Part shown: positions 37,827 through 46,465 of the stretch, piece by piece | How the letters are laid out: every line of letters begins with the position of its first letter | Position numbering within the stretch: the first letter of the stretch is position 1 | Source: Hyphomicrobiales bacterium | GTDB taxonomy: Bacteria; Pseudomonadota; Alphaproteobacteria; Rhizobiales; Rhizobiaceae | Direction of reading: 5' to 3' | Assembly: GCA_900469445.1 (NCBI GenBank) | Contig: UBXM01000001.1 | Coordinates: forward strand, 186,001-250,000 | Length of the DNA stretch: 64,000 bases | Notes under the pieces: generated by a model | Databases searched by the model: none | The model's input: the letters and a program-made list of their open reading frames with translations, nothing else | What the model was told of the DNA's origin: nothing | Translations under genes and position numbers: made by a program

Positions 37827-37916
37827 TAGATGCTTGTTGCAGAATCGTCACATTCGATTCATAGTTAGTGCTTTCACGACCTCATTCGATTGAAAGCAAA
37901 AGGCCCTATTCCACTG

Positions 37917-38390
37917 ATGAATCCGTCAGCAGCTTCCACCGATATCCGCCGCGATCTTGTGGCATTGCTGCCGCGTCTGCGCCGGTTCGCGCTGACGCTG
38001 ACTGGAGATGCGACCTTGGCGGATGGTCTGGTGCAGGACGTCTGCGCGCGCGTCATCCTGAAAAGCCATCACTGGAAAGGCGAAGGTCGGCTGGAAAGCT
38101 GGGTCTTCAATCAGATCAGGACCGGCGTGAGCGAAGACAGTCGCAAACGCAATCGTCACGAACCAACTGCCGAAGCGATCGATGGCAACGCGGCGGTTGC
38201 GCCCAAGGCCTTTCTCGGCCTTCCACATGGACTTGCAAGCACATTGCTCCTCGTCGACGTGGAGGGTTTTGATTACTCCGAAGCGGCGTCGATCCTCGGC
38301 ATCACGCCCGAACTGCTTTCATCGCGTCTCTGCGCCGCGCGCCTGGCGCTCGCCTCCCAGCCGCCCGGCCTGGCGGAGAGGAGAGCATGA
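37917..38390 (+). CDS. ECF-type RNA polymerase sigma factor
   Basis: Encodes 157 residues. Region 2 (DLVALLPRLRRFALTLTGDATLADGLVQDVCARVILKSHHWKGEGRLESWVFNQIRT) and region 4 (LASTLLLVDVEGFDYSEAASILGITPELLSSRLCAARLAL) are both recognisable. It is coupled by a 4-base overlap to a membrane protein that fits an anti-sigma factor. Region 4 is less conserved than usual. The start could be the TTG at 37890; ATG 37917 is preferred. The trigger is unknown. Confidence 0.85.
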   Translation: MNPSAASTDIRRDLVALLPRLRRFALTLTGDATLADGLVQDVCARVILKSHHWKGEGRLESWVFNQIRTGVSEDSRKRNRHEPTAEAIDGNAAVAPKAFLGLPHGLASTLLLVDVEGFDYSEAASILGITPELLSSRLCAARLALASQPPGLAERRA

Positions 38391-39241
38391 CCATGGCAAA
38401 CAGCGAGCCATCAGCGCTTGAACGGCGCCTTTCTGCATTCGTCGATAGCCAGGTCTCCGATACGGAGCGCCAGGATGTCGAAGCCATGCTCGTCAACGAT
38501 CCGCAGGCGCGCGCGCTGCACGACGACCTGAAGCGTGGCAGCCAGATCGGCCGTCATCTTCTCGATGACATGCTGAAGGAACCCGTACCGCTCGATCTCG
38601 TCCGGGGCATCAAGAATACGCCATTGCCACGCAAGGCGATGCGTCTCCCCGGGTCGGCGCGTCGCAGCCGCGCCTTCCGCCCGTCGGGTCTGCAGGCTCT
38701 GTCGGCATGCACGCTCACACTTCTTGTGGGCTGTGGCCTGGGCTACATGATCGGCGCCAGACCGAACCCGACACAACCGCCGCAGACGCTGACGACGCAG
38801 GGCTTTCAGCAGCGGGATTGGCTGGACGATATCGTTTCGAGCTATCGCCTCCACAGCCGCCAGCAGAACCGTCTGGCAGAGATCGGCGCCGACAAGCCGG
38901 CCGACATCCTCGAATGGCTGACCACCGGAACCGGCATCAGCTTCCGCATTCCCGACCTGACCGATAGCGGCCTTGCCTTTGTCGGCGCGCGTCTTGTCAC
39001 CGCCGAAAACACCCCGACAGGCATGCTTTTCTATCGCCGCACATCCGGCGACAGTGACGGCGACATTCTGGCGCTGACCTTCTCCAGAGCACGACCGGAA
39101 ACCACCAAACCGATCGAGGACATACGTCTCGATACCAGCCTTGTCTCATGGAGCACGCCGCTCGCAACCTACGTGATCGTCGCTCCGTCTTCCGCCGCCG
39201 ATCTCGACGAAATCGCCGCCAAAGCCGCCGGCCTGATCTGA
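38387..39241 (+). CDS. probable anti-sigma factor, single-pass membrane protein
   Basis: Encodes 284 residues. A cytosolic N-terminal helical region (LERRLSAFVDSQVSDTERQDVEAMLVNDPQARAL, as in RskA/zinc-finger anti-sigma N-termini but without the Cys/His pair) is followed by one transmembrane helix (about residues 104-124, LQALSACTLTLLVGCGLGYMI) and a 160-residue periplasmic domain. The overlap with the sigma gene supports the assignment. No domain name can be given for the periplasmic part. Confidence 0.75.
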   Translation: MTMANSEPSALERRLSAFVDSQVSDTERQDVEAMLVNDPQARALHDDLKRGSQIGRHLLDDMLKEPVPLDLVRGIKNTPLPRKAMRLPGSARRSRAFRPSGLQALSACTLTLLVGCGLGYMIGARPNPTQPPQTLTTQGFQQRDWLDDIVSSYRLHSRQQNRLAEIGADKPADILEWLTTGTGISFRIPDLTDSGLAFVGARLVTAENTPTGMLFYRRTSGDSDGDILALTFSRARPETTKPIEDIRLDTSLVSWSTPLATYVIVAPSSAADLDEIAAKAAGLI

Positions 39242-39254
39242 GAGGCGTGATTGC

Positions 39255-39953
39255 ATGAACGTTCGGGATGCGCAGGATCGCATAGTCGCGGATATTGCCG
39301 AGGTCGGTGCATTGACCCGTGAGACGGCCCGTCGTTACGAGAAGGTCTTCTCCGGCTTTGCGACTGAACTCGACAACGTTCTGTCGGAGGCCGCATCCAT
39401 GGCCGATGGAGCCAGAGCCGTAATGACAATGGTTGATGCCGCAGCATCGGCCATTCGTGAGAGCTTTCCCGGCCAGCCGCGCCTTGGCTGTCACGATGGC
39501 TGCGCCGCCTGCTGCCACCTATTCGTCGCGATACCACCTGGGGTGTCGACGGCTGTCGCCGAGCACATTCGCGCGAATTTTGACAATGAACAGCAAGAAG
39601 CATTGATCGGCAGATTGTCCGCAGCGGCAGCGGCGATAGGATCGGTCGGCAACCCGCTTTGGGCGAGAGTGCGCTGTCCCCTGCTGGACGATGCCAATCG
39701 ATGCACGGTCTATAACGTCAGGCCGCTGACCTGCCGTGCCTTCACCTCACGCAGCGAAGCCGCGTGCCGCACTTTCGTGTTCGAAACCGATCCCGAAGCA
39801 GAAGGTGGCGTCGACCAGAACCCTGGCCACTATCGCCTGCACATGGAAGCCACGAAAGCGCTGGTGAATGCCGCGCGCAATCGCGGCCTCCCCTATGCCC
39901 AGACCGGCTTCGTCCAGTCTCTCTTGTCGGAACTCGCTCCCGAAGCCGCATAA
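39255..39953 (+). CDS. YkgJ-family cysteine cluster protein
   Basis: Encodes 232 residues. The YkgJ pattern is visible: CHDGCAACC, then CPLLDDANRCTVYNVRPLTCRAF. Conserved Cys residues probably bind zinc or an iron-sulfur cluster. An N-terminal helical region of about 75 residues precedes the cluster. It lies 13 bases after the anti-sigma gene on the same strand, so it may be part of the sigma-controlled unit. The biochemical role is not established. Confidence 0.85.
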   Translation: MNVRDAQDRIVADIAEVGALTRETARRYEKVFSGFATELDNVLSEAASMADGARAVMTMVDAAASAIRESFPGQPRLGCHDGCAACCHLFVAIPPGVSTAVAEHIRANFDNEQQEALIGRLSAAAAAIGSVGNPLWARVRCPLLDDANRCTVYNVRPLTCRAFTSRSEAACRTFVFETDPEAEGGVDQNPGHYRLHMEATKALVNAARNRGLPYAQTGFVQSLLSELAPEAA

Positions 39954-39977
39954 GCTCTTTCGGCAAAGCGTTCGAAA

Positions 39978-40010
39978 CCGGCAGCACCACGTTGACCGTC
40001 GTGCTGCCGG
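39978..40010. terminator. hairpin downstream of leuA
   Basis: Perfect 10-base arms CCGGCAGCAC and GTGCTGCCGG with further pairing inside lie 12 bases after the leuA stop on the minus strand, between the convergent leuA and YkgJ genes. The following TTTCG is a poor U tract, so termination may be partial. Confidence 0.6.
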
Positions 40011-40021
40011 GAACCCGTCGA

Positions 40022-41731
40022 TCAGTTCCGCGTCTCGAGAACGCGGTTTGCCGCCGAGACGATCGCTTCCAGCGAGGCCGCCACGATATTGGTGTTGACA
40101 CCGGCACCGAACAGCTTGCCGCCCGGGTGCTGCATCTCGACATAAGCGATAGCCGAGGCGTTGGAGCCATGCTGCAGCGAGTGCTCGGAATAATCGTTCA
40201 CCGACAGGTCGATGCCGAGATAGGTCGACAGCGCGTTGATGAACCCGTCGATCGGACCTGTGCCCTTGCCCTCGATCGTCTTCACCACACCATTGTCGGT
40301 GATCTCGGCGGAGACGACACGCACGCCCTTGTGCTCCATGCCCGCCGGAAACGTCTGGTGATCGACGAATTTCAGACGGCCCTGCGGCTGCTCGACATAA
40401 CGCTCGATGAAGCGCTCATGGATACGCTTGGAGGACAGTTCTTTGCCTTCTTCATCAGTGATCCGCTGGATATCCTCACGGAACTCCACCTGCAGATTGC
40501 GCGGCAGGTTCAAGCCGTAATCCTGTTGCAGGATATAGGCGATGCCGCCCTTGCCCGACTGCGAATTGATGCGGATGATCGCTTCGTAGGAGCGCCCGAC
40601 ATCCTGCGGATCGATCGGCAGGTACGGCACTTCCCAGACCGGATGATTGGCAACCTTGATCGCCTTCATGCCCTTGTTGATGGCATCCTGGTGCGAGCCG
40701 GAAAAAGCCGTATAGACCAGTTCGCCGACGTAAGGGTGGCGTTCCGGAATGACCATCTCGTTGGAATATTCGTAGACGTCCTTGATGCGCTCGATGTCGG
40801 AGCAATCCAGTTCCGGATCAATGCCTTGCGTGAACATGTTCAAGGCCAATGTCACCACGTCGACATTGCCGGTACGCTCGCCATTGCCGAACAAAGTGCC
40901 TTCGACGCGGTCGGCACCCGCCATCAGCGCCAGTTCGGTCGCGGCAATGCCGGTGCCACGGTCATTGTGCGGATGAACAGAGATGATGACGTTTTCGCGG
41001 TTGTCGATATTGCGGCACATCCACTCGATCTGGTCGGCATAGATGTTCGGCGTTGCCATTTCGACTGTGGACGGCAGGTTGAGGATCAGCTTGTTGTCGG
41101 CCGTCGGCTTCACTTCGGCGATCACCGCATTGCAGATTTCCAAGGCCACTTCCAGCTCGGTACCGGTAAAGCTCTCCGGAGAATATTCGAAACGATAACC
41201 GCCACCGGCTTTCTCCGCCATGTCGGTGATCATCTTGGCCGCATCCACGGCAATCTGCTTGATACCGCCGACATCCTTGGCGAACACCACGCGGCGCTGC
41301 AGTTCCGACGTCGAGTTGTAGAAATGGATGATTGGCTTGTGCGCACCTTCCAGCGATTCGAACGTGCGGGTGATCAGTTCCGGGCGGCACTGCACCAGCA
41401 CCTGCAGCGACACGTCCTGCGGCACCCCGCCTTCTTCAACGCACCAGCGGGCAAAATCGAAGTCGGTCTGCGAGGCGGACGGGAAACCGATCTCGATTTC
41501 CTTGAAGCCCATGTCCAAGAGCAGCTTGAACATGCGCGCCTTGCGGTCGTGGCCCATCGGGTTGACCAGCGACTGGTTGCCGTCGCGCAGGTCGACCGAA
41601 CACCAGATCGGCGCCTTTTCGATCACCTTCGACGGCCACGTGCGGTCGGGAATGTTGATCGTCGGGTAGGAGCGGTATTTTACACCTGCCGACTGCATGC
41701 CCTTAGCGGATGCGGAAATCTTGTTGTCCAT
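40022..41731 (-). CDS. leuA: 2-isopropylmalate synthase
   Basis: Encodes 569 residues, the long type. The enzyme condenses 2-ketoisovalerate and acetyl-CoA, the first step of leucine synthesis. DRTWPSKVIEKAPIWCSVDLRDGNQSL is the catalytic DRDG/RDGNQ region, and the metal-binding HPHNDRGTG follows. The C-terminal regulatory (LeuA allosteric) domain covers about residues 440-569. ATG 41731 has AAGGA 8 bases upstream. A leucine-rich leader ORF and a large hairpin precede it, consistent with attenuation by leucine supply. Confidence 0.95.
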   Translation of the reverse strand: MDNKISASAKGMQSAGVKYRSYPTINIPDRTWPSKVIEKAPIWCSVDLRDGNQSLVNPMGHDRKARMFKLLLDMGFKEIEIGFPSASQTDFDFARWCVEEGGVPQDVSLQVLVQCRPELITRTFESLEGAHKPIIHFYNSTSELQRRVVFAKDVGGIKQIAVDAAKMITDMAEKAGGGYRFEYSPESFTGTELEVALEICNAVIAEVKPTADNKLILNLPSTVEMATPNIYADQIEWMCRNIDNRENVIISVHPHNDRGTGIAATELALMAGADRVEGTLFGNGERTGNVDVVTLALNMFTQGIDPELDCSDIERIKDVYEYSNEMVIPERHPYVGELVYTAFSGSHQDAINKGMKAIKVANHPVWEVPYLPIDPQDVGRSYEAIIRINSQSGKGGIAYILQQDYGLNLPRNLQVEFREDIQRITDEEGKELSSKRIHERFIERYVEQPQGRLKFVDHQTFPAGMEHKGVRVVSAEITDNGVVKTIEGKGTGPIDGFINALSTYLGIDLSVNDYSEHSLQHGSNASAIAYVEMQHPGGKLFGAGVNTNIVAASLEAIVSAANRVLETRN

Positions 41732-41848
41732 GTATTTCGTCCTTCGCTTAGCCCATCCGCAGGAGCAGTCTGCTCGATGCCGTTCACGGTCATCCGACTG
41801 CGGATGCTGGACCTTTTCTGGTCCGGTTTCATGTCAGGGATTTAATGC

Positions 41849-41895
41849 GAGGAGCTCTTACGCCGGCGGGCTTTGTCGGCCGCCGGGCGCTCCTC
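41849..41895 (-). promoter_or_regulatory. large hairpin after the leu leader ORF
   Basis: Outer arms GAGGAGC (41849-41855) and GCTCCTC (41889-41895) and inner arms CCGGCGG (41863-41869) and CCGCCGG (41880-41886) form a two-part stem that begins at the leader stop codon. Between it and leuA lie GAGCAG-A-CTGCTC and two mutually exclusive pairings of CATCCGCAG. No U tract follows, so control may be at translation or through Rho. Confidence 0.5.
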
Positions 41896-41998
41896 AACGG
41901 ACCCGGCAACCGAGTGTAAGGTCGAGGCTAAGAAGCGAGAGAGGCGCGAAAACCGTCGCCCCGGCAGCGATGCTGCGGGCGGCAAAACGGTCAAACAT
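41894..41998 (-). CDS. candidate leucine leader peptide of leuA
   Basis: A 34-codon ORF from ATG 41998 (or 41 codons from in-frame ATG 42019) ending just before the hairpin. Its second half reads FAPLSLLSLDLTLGC, six Leu codons in ten, which would stall under leucine shortage. The SD is weak. Leader-peptide attenuation of leuA is predicted in alphaproteobacteria by published comparative work I recall, but this one is inferred from its sequence and place only. Confidence 0.5.
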   Translation of the reverse strand: MFDRFAARSIAAGATVFAPLSLLSLDLTLGCRVR

Positions 41999-42060
41999 GA
42001 TCGCGCCTGTCATGGTCATGAATTTGGGTATATCGGCGCAGGTTGAATATGACAAGCCGA

Positions 42061-42300
42061 TTATTTGCTGTTGCCGGCGTCGAGACGTTCGGCGATCCAG
42101 AGTTTGACGAGAGATTGCCGTGTGACCCCCAAACGTTTCGCCTCCTGATCCAGGCGGTCTACGACCCAGGCCGGAAAATCGATGTCGACACGCTTGGGCT
42201 CAAGACCCGGGCGGGTAGCCCTCGACCAATCGACATAATCGCTGATGTCTTCGCCATCATCGAACTTCTTGTCGAATTCATCAGCGGTAATCGCTTTCAT
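42061..42300 (-). CDS. brnA: BrnA antitoxin
   Basis: Encodes 79 residues. DEFDKKFDDGEDISDYVDWSRATRPGLEPKRVDIDFPAWVVDRLDQEAKRLGVTRQSLVKLWIAERL shows the acidic toxin-binding N-terminus and a ribbon-helix-helix DNA-binding C-terminus, as in BrnA. It neutralises BrnT and represses its own operon. It overlaps the end of brnT by 20 bases. The start at 42300 has AAAGG upstream; a start at 42321 is less likely. Confidence 0.85.
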   Translation of the reverse strand: MKAITADEFDKKFDDGEDISDYVDWSRATRPGLEPKRVDIDFPAWVVDRLDQEAKRLGVTRQSLVKLWIAERLDAGNSK

Positions 42301-42550
42301 ATCTATGCCTTTCAGCATCACGCGCGCGCCGCACCGAGATGATCCTCACACGCTGCTCCCGCAAGGTGAACACAGCCGTCCAATGCTTGTCGCCGATCAC
42401 ACCTGTGAGAATATAACGTGTCTCACCATCGAAAGGAACAGGCGCCATCATTCGTCGATCATCGAGCCAGATTGCCTGCGCCTCGACGAAATCAATACCG
42501 TGCTTGTCCTTGTTCGAAGCGCTTTTTTGAGCATCGAACTCGAATTCCAT
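42281..42550 (-). CDS. brnT: BrnT toxin (RelE-fold ribonuclease)
   Basis: Encodes 89 residues. The BrnT pattern FEFDAQKSASNKDKHGIDFVEAQAIWLDD ... RYILTGVIGDKHWTAVFTLREQRVRIISVRRARDAERHRY is clear; RISxRRA is the catalytic basic region of these mRNA-cleaving toxins. It is first in the toxin-first brnTA order. The benE-like gene ends 28 bases upstream, so the brnTA promoter must overlap that gene's 3' end. Confidence 0.88.
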   Translation of the reverse strand: MEFEFDAQKSASNKDKHGIDFVEAQAIWLDDRRMMAPVPFDGETRYILTGVIGDKHWTAVFTLREQRVRIISVRRARDAERHRYESDYR

Positions 42551-42578
42551 GCCGGAATCCTCAATCGAAAAAATGATC

Positions 42579-43766
42579 CTATGTCACATTATTCCGCTTC
42601 ATCACTTTCGACAAGCCGATCATCACAGCACCAGCGACAAGCCCCCAGAAAGCCCCGGAAATACCGGCGAAGGTCGCACCGGACGCGGTGACAAGAAACG
42701 TGATCGCAGCCGCCTCGCGCGTCTCCGGCTCCCGCCAGGCAGCAAAGGCCGCATTCGAGAACGCCCCGATCAGACCAAGCCCCGCAACGGCCTGAAGCAG
42801 AATCGGCGGCGCCATCGAGACGAAAGCGATGATCCCACCGGCAATCAAGCCGAGCACGGTATAGGCCGCCCCACCGACGACAGCCGCCCAGTAACGCCGC
42901 TTCGGATCGGGATGGGCATCCTCGCTGGCGCACATCGCCGCCGTGATCGCCGCCAGATTGACCGGCACGCTGCCAAAAACCGCGGCGATGGTCGAAAACA
43001 CGCCGGTCGAAGCAAACAGCGGCCCCGGCGGCGGCTCGTAGTGATGTGCTTTCAGGATGGCGATGCCCGGAATGTTCTGCGAGGCCATGGTGACGATGAA
43101 AAGCGGCAGGCCCACCGACACGAACCCATTCCAGGTGAAGAGCGGCGCAACCCAGATCAGGTTCGGATGGATCGCCGCCCCGATCTGACCGAATACGTCA
43201 TCGGGCAGATCGACACCGAAGATCAGCACGAGAATGAAGGCCCCGAGCGCCGCCGGCACAGCCCAGAGCCGCCATCTGGAAACCACCACCATCCATGTCA
43301 GCACGATCGGCAGACCGAGCGCCGCATCGAAGGCGACGGCCTTGACGGGCGCCAGGCAGAGGCTGAGCAGAATTCCGGCCAGCATGGCATTGGCGAGCGG
43401 TGCCGGGATCTTGCGGATCATCTGCCCGAGCGGCCGGAACAGCCCCGACAGCGTGATCATCACCCCACACAGAACGAACGCTCCGACAGCTGCCGGAAAA
43501 CCGCCCTCGATCGCACCGGTTGCCACCAGCAGCGCACCGCCGGGCGTCGACCACGCCATCATGATCGGCATGCGATGTCGAAGCGAGAAGAATACCGTGA
43601 GCACGCTTTGCGCGACACAGACGGCCAGCAGCGCCGAAGCGATCTCGTCGGGCGAAGCACCCATCGCCTGAAGGCCCTGCATGATGACGGCAAAGGAGCT
43701 GACGAAACCGACAAAGGCTGTCAGCAGCCCCATCGTCAGGGCCGAGGGCGAAAAATCCTTGAGCAT
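42579..43766 (-). CDS. BenE-family benzoate/H+ symporter-like permease
   Basis: Encodes 395 residues with about eleven helices. SPSALTMGLLTAFVGFVSSFAVIMQGLQAMGASPDEIASALLAVCVAQ and MAWSTPGGALLVATG match the BenE family of aromatic acid/proton symporters. No aromatic catabolic genes are nearby, so the true substrate is uncertain. The ATG at 43766 has no strong SD; a TTG two codons earlier is also possible. Confidence 0.85.
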   Translation of the reverse strand: MLKDFSPSALTMGLLTAFVGFVSSFAVIMQGLQAMGASPDEIASALLAVCVAQSVLTVFFSLRHRMPIMMAWSTPGGALLVATGAIEGGFPAAVGAFVLCGVMITLSGLFRPLGQMIRKIPAPLANAMLAGILLSLCLAPVKAVAFDAALGLPIVLTWMVVVSRWRLWAVPAALGAFILVLIFGVDLPDDVFGQIGAAIHPNLIWVAPLFTWNGFVSVGLPLFIVTMASQNIPGIAILKAHHYEPPPGPLFASTGVFSTIAAVFGSVPVNLAAITAAMCASEDAHPDPKRRYWAAVVGGAAYTVLGLIAGGIIAFVSMAPPILLQAVAGLGLIGAFSNAAFAAWREPETREAAAITFLVTASGATFAGISGAFWGLVAGAVMIGLSKVMKRNNVT

Positions 43767-43871
43767 GGGCAACCGAAAGGCTTGGGGCGAACTTGATGAT
43801 CACTTGAGATCAAAATCCCGCGCAGCTTGCAAGCCCGCCCAAACCGAAACCGTACGGTCGGATCGACCGGC

Positions 43872-43903
43872 AAACCTGCCGCCATTACGCCGGCGGCAGG
43901 TTT
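43872..43903. terminator. hairpin terminator of the glycanase gene
   Basis: A 12-base stem, AAACCTGCCGCC with GGCGGCAGGTTT, closes an 8-base loop, 15 bases after the glycanase stop on the minus strand. The T run is three to four bases on either strand. Confidence 0.7.
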
Positions 43904-43917
43904 TGGCATATCAACGA

Positions 43918-45354
43918 TCAGAGAAGCCATTCATGGGATTGAGCGGCAGAGGCTGAATTCGAAGCCTCAAAATCGTCGAGCGAATAGGCGCGGATATAGT
44001 CGATATTCATTTCCGAACCATCGACAAGCCCGTCCGCGGGTTTTCCCGCCATGCCGCCGACCGCAAGGTTGACGATCATGTACATCGGGTCGTGCATGTC
44101 GGATGGCGTATCTGTCTGCGCGACGGCCACATCATCGAAATACCAGGTGATATGATCCTCGTCCCACAGCAGGCCGTAATTGTGGAAACCCTCGGTGTCC
44201 GTCACGGCGACATTATTGATGACCGATGTCTGCTCACCCGTCTCGTTGGAATGCGCCGACATGATCAGCGTGTTCGGATCCTGCCCGCGCATTTCGATGA
44301 CGTCGAGTTCCGGCGGCCAGGAACCATCCTCCGGCAACAGCCAGAAGGCGGGCCAGGCACCCTGGTCATCCGGCATATCTGCACGGATTTCGAAATAACC
44401 GTAGGTCTGCGCGAAGGACGCATGGGTTGTCAGCATGCCTGACGTATAATCATACCCCTCGACTTCGCCGGAAAGTGCATCCGGCGTCGGCTTGGCGGTA
44501 ATCGTCAGCACACCGTCCGTCACCGAGAACGGGTTGGCGGAAGCCGTCGGCCCGTATTCAGGATTGACGTACCATTGCTGCTCGCCATTGGTATGCAGCG
44601 AGGCCCCCTTTTCCGGCGCCCACCAGTATTTTGCTTCCCACACGCCATCTTCACCGTCGAAGAGCGAAAGCGAATTGAAATCCTCGTTGAAGCTCAGCGA
44701 CAGGCTGGAACGGTCGAGGTTCAATTCGAACTGGTCTGCGCTCAGGTCATCCGCCGTCTTGCCGGCCAGCACCACGCTTTCGCCATTTCCGAGGTCGAGC
44801 CACAGATCGTTGCCCTGTTGGGAAGACTGGCTGATCAACTGATCGAACGACGTGACGCCATAACCGTCGAGCCGTATCGTGTCGTCCGCGCCGAAATCGG
44901 CGATGAGATCCGTGCCGTTCCCCTTTGAGATGATGAACGTGTCGGCACCACCGCCACCGATCAGCACGTCGTCACCTGCACCACCATCGATCGTTTGCCG
45001 GGCGGAGCCGCCCGTGATGATGTTGTCGGCCGAGTTGCCGAACGCATAGCGGTTGTCGCCGGTCACCCTGAGGTTTTCAAAGTTTTCCGGAAGCGTGTAG
45101 CTCATCCAGGTATCGATCGTATCGACGCCCTCGCCGGCCTTCTCCTCGGCGCGGTTTTTCTCGCCATAGAGATAGTAGATGTCGTCGCCGGTTCCGCCCG
45201 TCATGGTGACGTTGACCGAACTGTCACCCCACATGGAGTCGTTGCCTGCGGTACCGTATTGGATAGGGCCGGAACCCGTAGCGGAAAACCATGCTGTCGA
45301 GGTTCCGCTATAATAAAGTGCTACGCCAAGCGCATTCGAAATGGAGTTCGTCAT
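43918..45354 (-). CDS. RTX-repeat GH16 endo-beta-glycanase, ExsH-like
   Basis: Encodes 478 residues. N-terminal RTX calcium repeats (GTAGNDSMWGD, GGTGDDIYYLYG, GNSADNIITGG, GGAGDDVLIGGGGADTF, about residues 30-150) precede a GH16 domain (about 220-465) with catalytic ELDVIEMRG. There is no N-terminal signal peptide, so secretion is probably by a type I (PrsDE-like) exporter, as for S. meliloti ExsH, which has the same RTX-then-GH16 order and similar length. It would cut acidic exopolysaccharide outside the cell. A gene symbol is withheld because orthology cannot be proven here. ATG 45354 follows AGGAG. Confidence 0.9.
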   Translation of the reverse strand: MTNSISNALGVALYYSGTSTAWFSATGSGPIQYGTAGNDSMWGDSSVNVTMTGGTGDDIYYLYGEKNRAEEKAGEGVDTIDTWMSYTLPENFENLRVTGDNRYAFGNSADNIITGGSARQTIDGGAGDDVLIGGGGADTFIISKGNGTDLIADFGADDTIRLDGYGVTSFDQLISQSSQQGNDLWLDLGNGESVVLAGKTADDLSADQFELNLDRSSLSLSFNEDFNSLSLFDGEDGVWEAKYWWAPEKGASLHTNGEQQWYVNPEYGPTASANPFSVTDGVLTITAKPTPDALSGEVEGYDYTSGMLTTHASFAQTYGYFEIRADMPDDQGAWPAFWLLPEDGSWPPELDVIEMRGQDPNTLIMSAHSNETGEQTSVINNVAVTDTEGFHNYGLLWDEDHITWYFDDVAVAQTDTPSDMHDPMYMIVNLAVGGMAGKPADGLVDGSEMNIDYIRAYSLDDFEASNSASAAQSHEWLL

Positions 45355-45546
45355 TGAAACTGCTCCTGTCTGTGTGGCTCTCCTTCAGGTTCCTCCCGCT
45401 GCAAGCCTAACAGTTCGAATGACACCGTTTTCCAATAATGAGTCACTTTTGTTCAGGAACCGGGCGTTAGAGTTAAGCCCGACTTAAATTGGCAGCACCT
45501 CCGTATCGAATTGAAACACTCTTCCGCATATTAGGCATCGAGCCGA

Positions 45547-45575
45547 CGCCGTGCGCCCATAAATGACGCACGGCG
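45547..45575. other. 9-bp stem hairpin between glycanase and methyltransferase
   Basis: CGCCGTGCG and CGCACGGCG pair around an 11-base loop, 45 bases after the methyltransferase stop (minus strand). No U run, so it is only a weak terminator candidate. The rest of the 265-base gap shows nothing else I can support. Confidence 0.4.
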
Positions 45576-45619
45576 CTACAACACCTGCCCCGCACTCGCA
45601 GGCGCCGGCCCGAAGGTCA

Positions 45620-46465
45620 TCAACGCTTTGCGACGATGACCTCGAGATAGTCGCTTGGCACCACCATCGTGCCGTCTTCAGCCGTGTTGAAACTGTCGAT
45701 CAGGCTGAGCAGATCCTTTTCCAGATCAGCCTGTTTCTCCGTCGGCAGCGCTGCGAATGCCTTGTGTACGGGCCCGTACCAGGTGCGGAATACCTCCACC
45801 CAATGGCCCGGCGAGCGATAGCGGAAGACAAACGCCTGCCTGTTTGCGGAGATGCCGGCTGCGTGACCGAACAGTTCGTCCAGCCGCTCAGACGCCCCCC
45901 AGAGCGAAGGTGGCCGAACGCCAGCCGGTGGCGGGACATGACGCCCGATCGTCTTGAACAATTGCCCGATGAAGCCGTCCGGCGTCCAGTTGGCAAGACC
46001 TATCCGCCCTCCCGGCCGGCACACTCTCAGCAGTTCCGAGGCGGCCTTGTCCTGATCCGGCGTGAACATCACCCCAAACGTGGAAAGCACAACGTCGAAG
46101 TGACTGTCGGCGAAAGGCAGCGCCTCGGCATCTGCGGTCTGGAAATTCACGCTGAGGCCTTCCGCATCGGCCCGCCGCCTGCCCTGTTCCAGCAGAGCCG
46201 GCACATAATCGGTAGAGGTGACCTGACACCAGCGTCTGGCCGCTGCGAGCGTCGCATTGCCGTTGCCGGCAGCGACGTCCAGAACCGTTTCGCCCGCCCT
46301 GAGGTCGAGCGCCTCGCAAAGCTTTTCGCCGACGATCTGCAACGTCGTACCGACCACCGCATAATTGCCCGATGCCCATGCGCCCTGCTGGCGCGCCTTG
46401 ACGGTGGCAAGATCGGCTCCCGCCGGTGCAGCGGCTTGCGGCTGTTTGAGTTTTTCTGTCTGCAT
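45620..46465 (-). CDS. class I SAM-dependent methyltransferase
   Basis: Encodes 281 residues. Motif I is ETVLDVAAGNGNAT, with motif II/III regions TSTDYVPALLEQGRRRADAEG and DAEALPFADSHFDVVLSTFGVMF, as in UbiE/Methyltransf_11 enzymes. The substrate is unknown. The start at 46465 has GGAGG upstream; five codons of in-frame extension (46480) are rejected. It is downstream of the HxlR gene on the same strand, 120 bases apart, and may be its target. Confidence 0.85.
   Translation of the reverse strand: MQTEKLKQPQAAAPAGADLATVKARQQGAWASGNYAVVGTTLQIVGEKLCEALDLRAGETVLDVAAGNGNATLAAARRWCQVTSTDYVPALLEQGRRRADAEGLSVNFQTADAEALPFADSHFDVVLSTFGVMFTPDQDKAASELLRVCRPGGRIGLANWTPDGFIGQLFKTIGRHVPPPAGVRPPSLWGASERLDELFGHAAGISANRQAFVFRYRSPGHWVEVFRTWYGPVHKAFAALPTEKQADLEKDLLSLIDSFNTAEDGTMVVPSDYLEVIVAKR

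Noticed and set aside
41849..41895. Intrinsic terminator in the leuA leader
   Set aside because: The stem is strong but no U tract follows, so it is listed as a regulatory hairpin instead.
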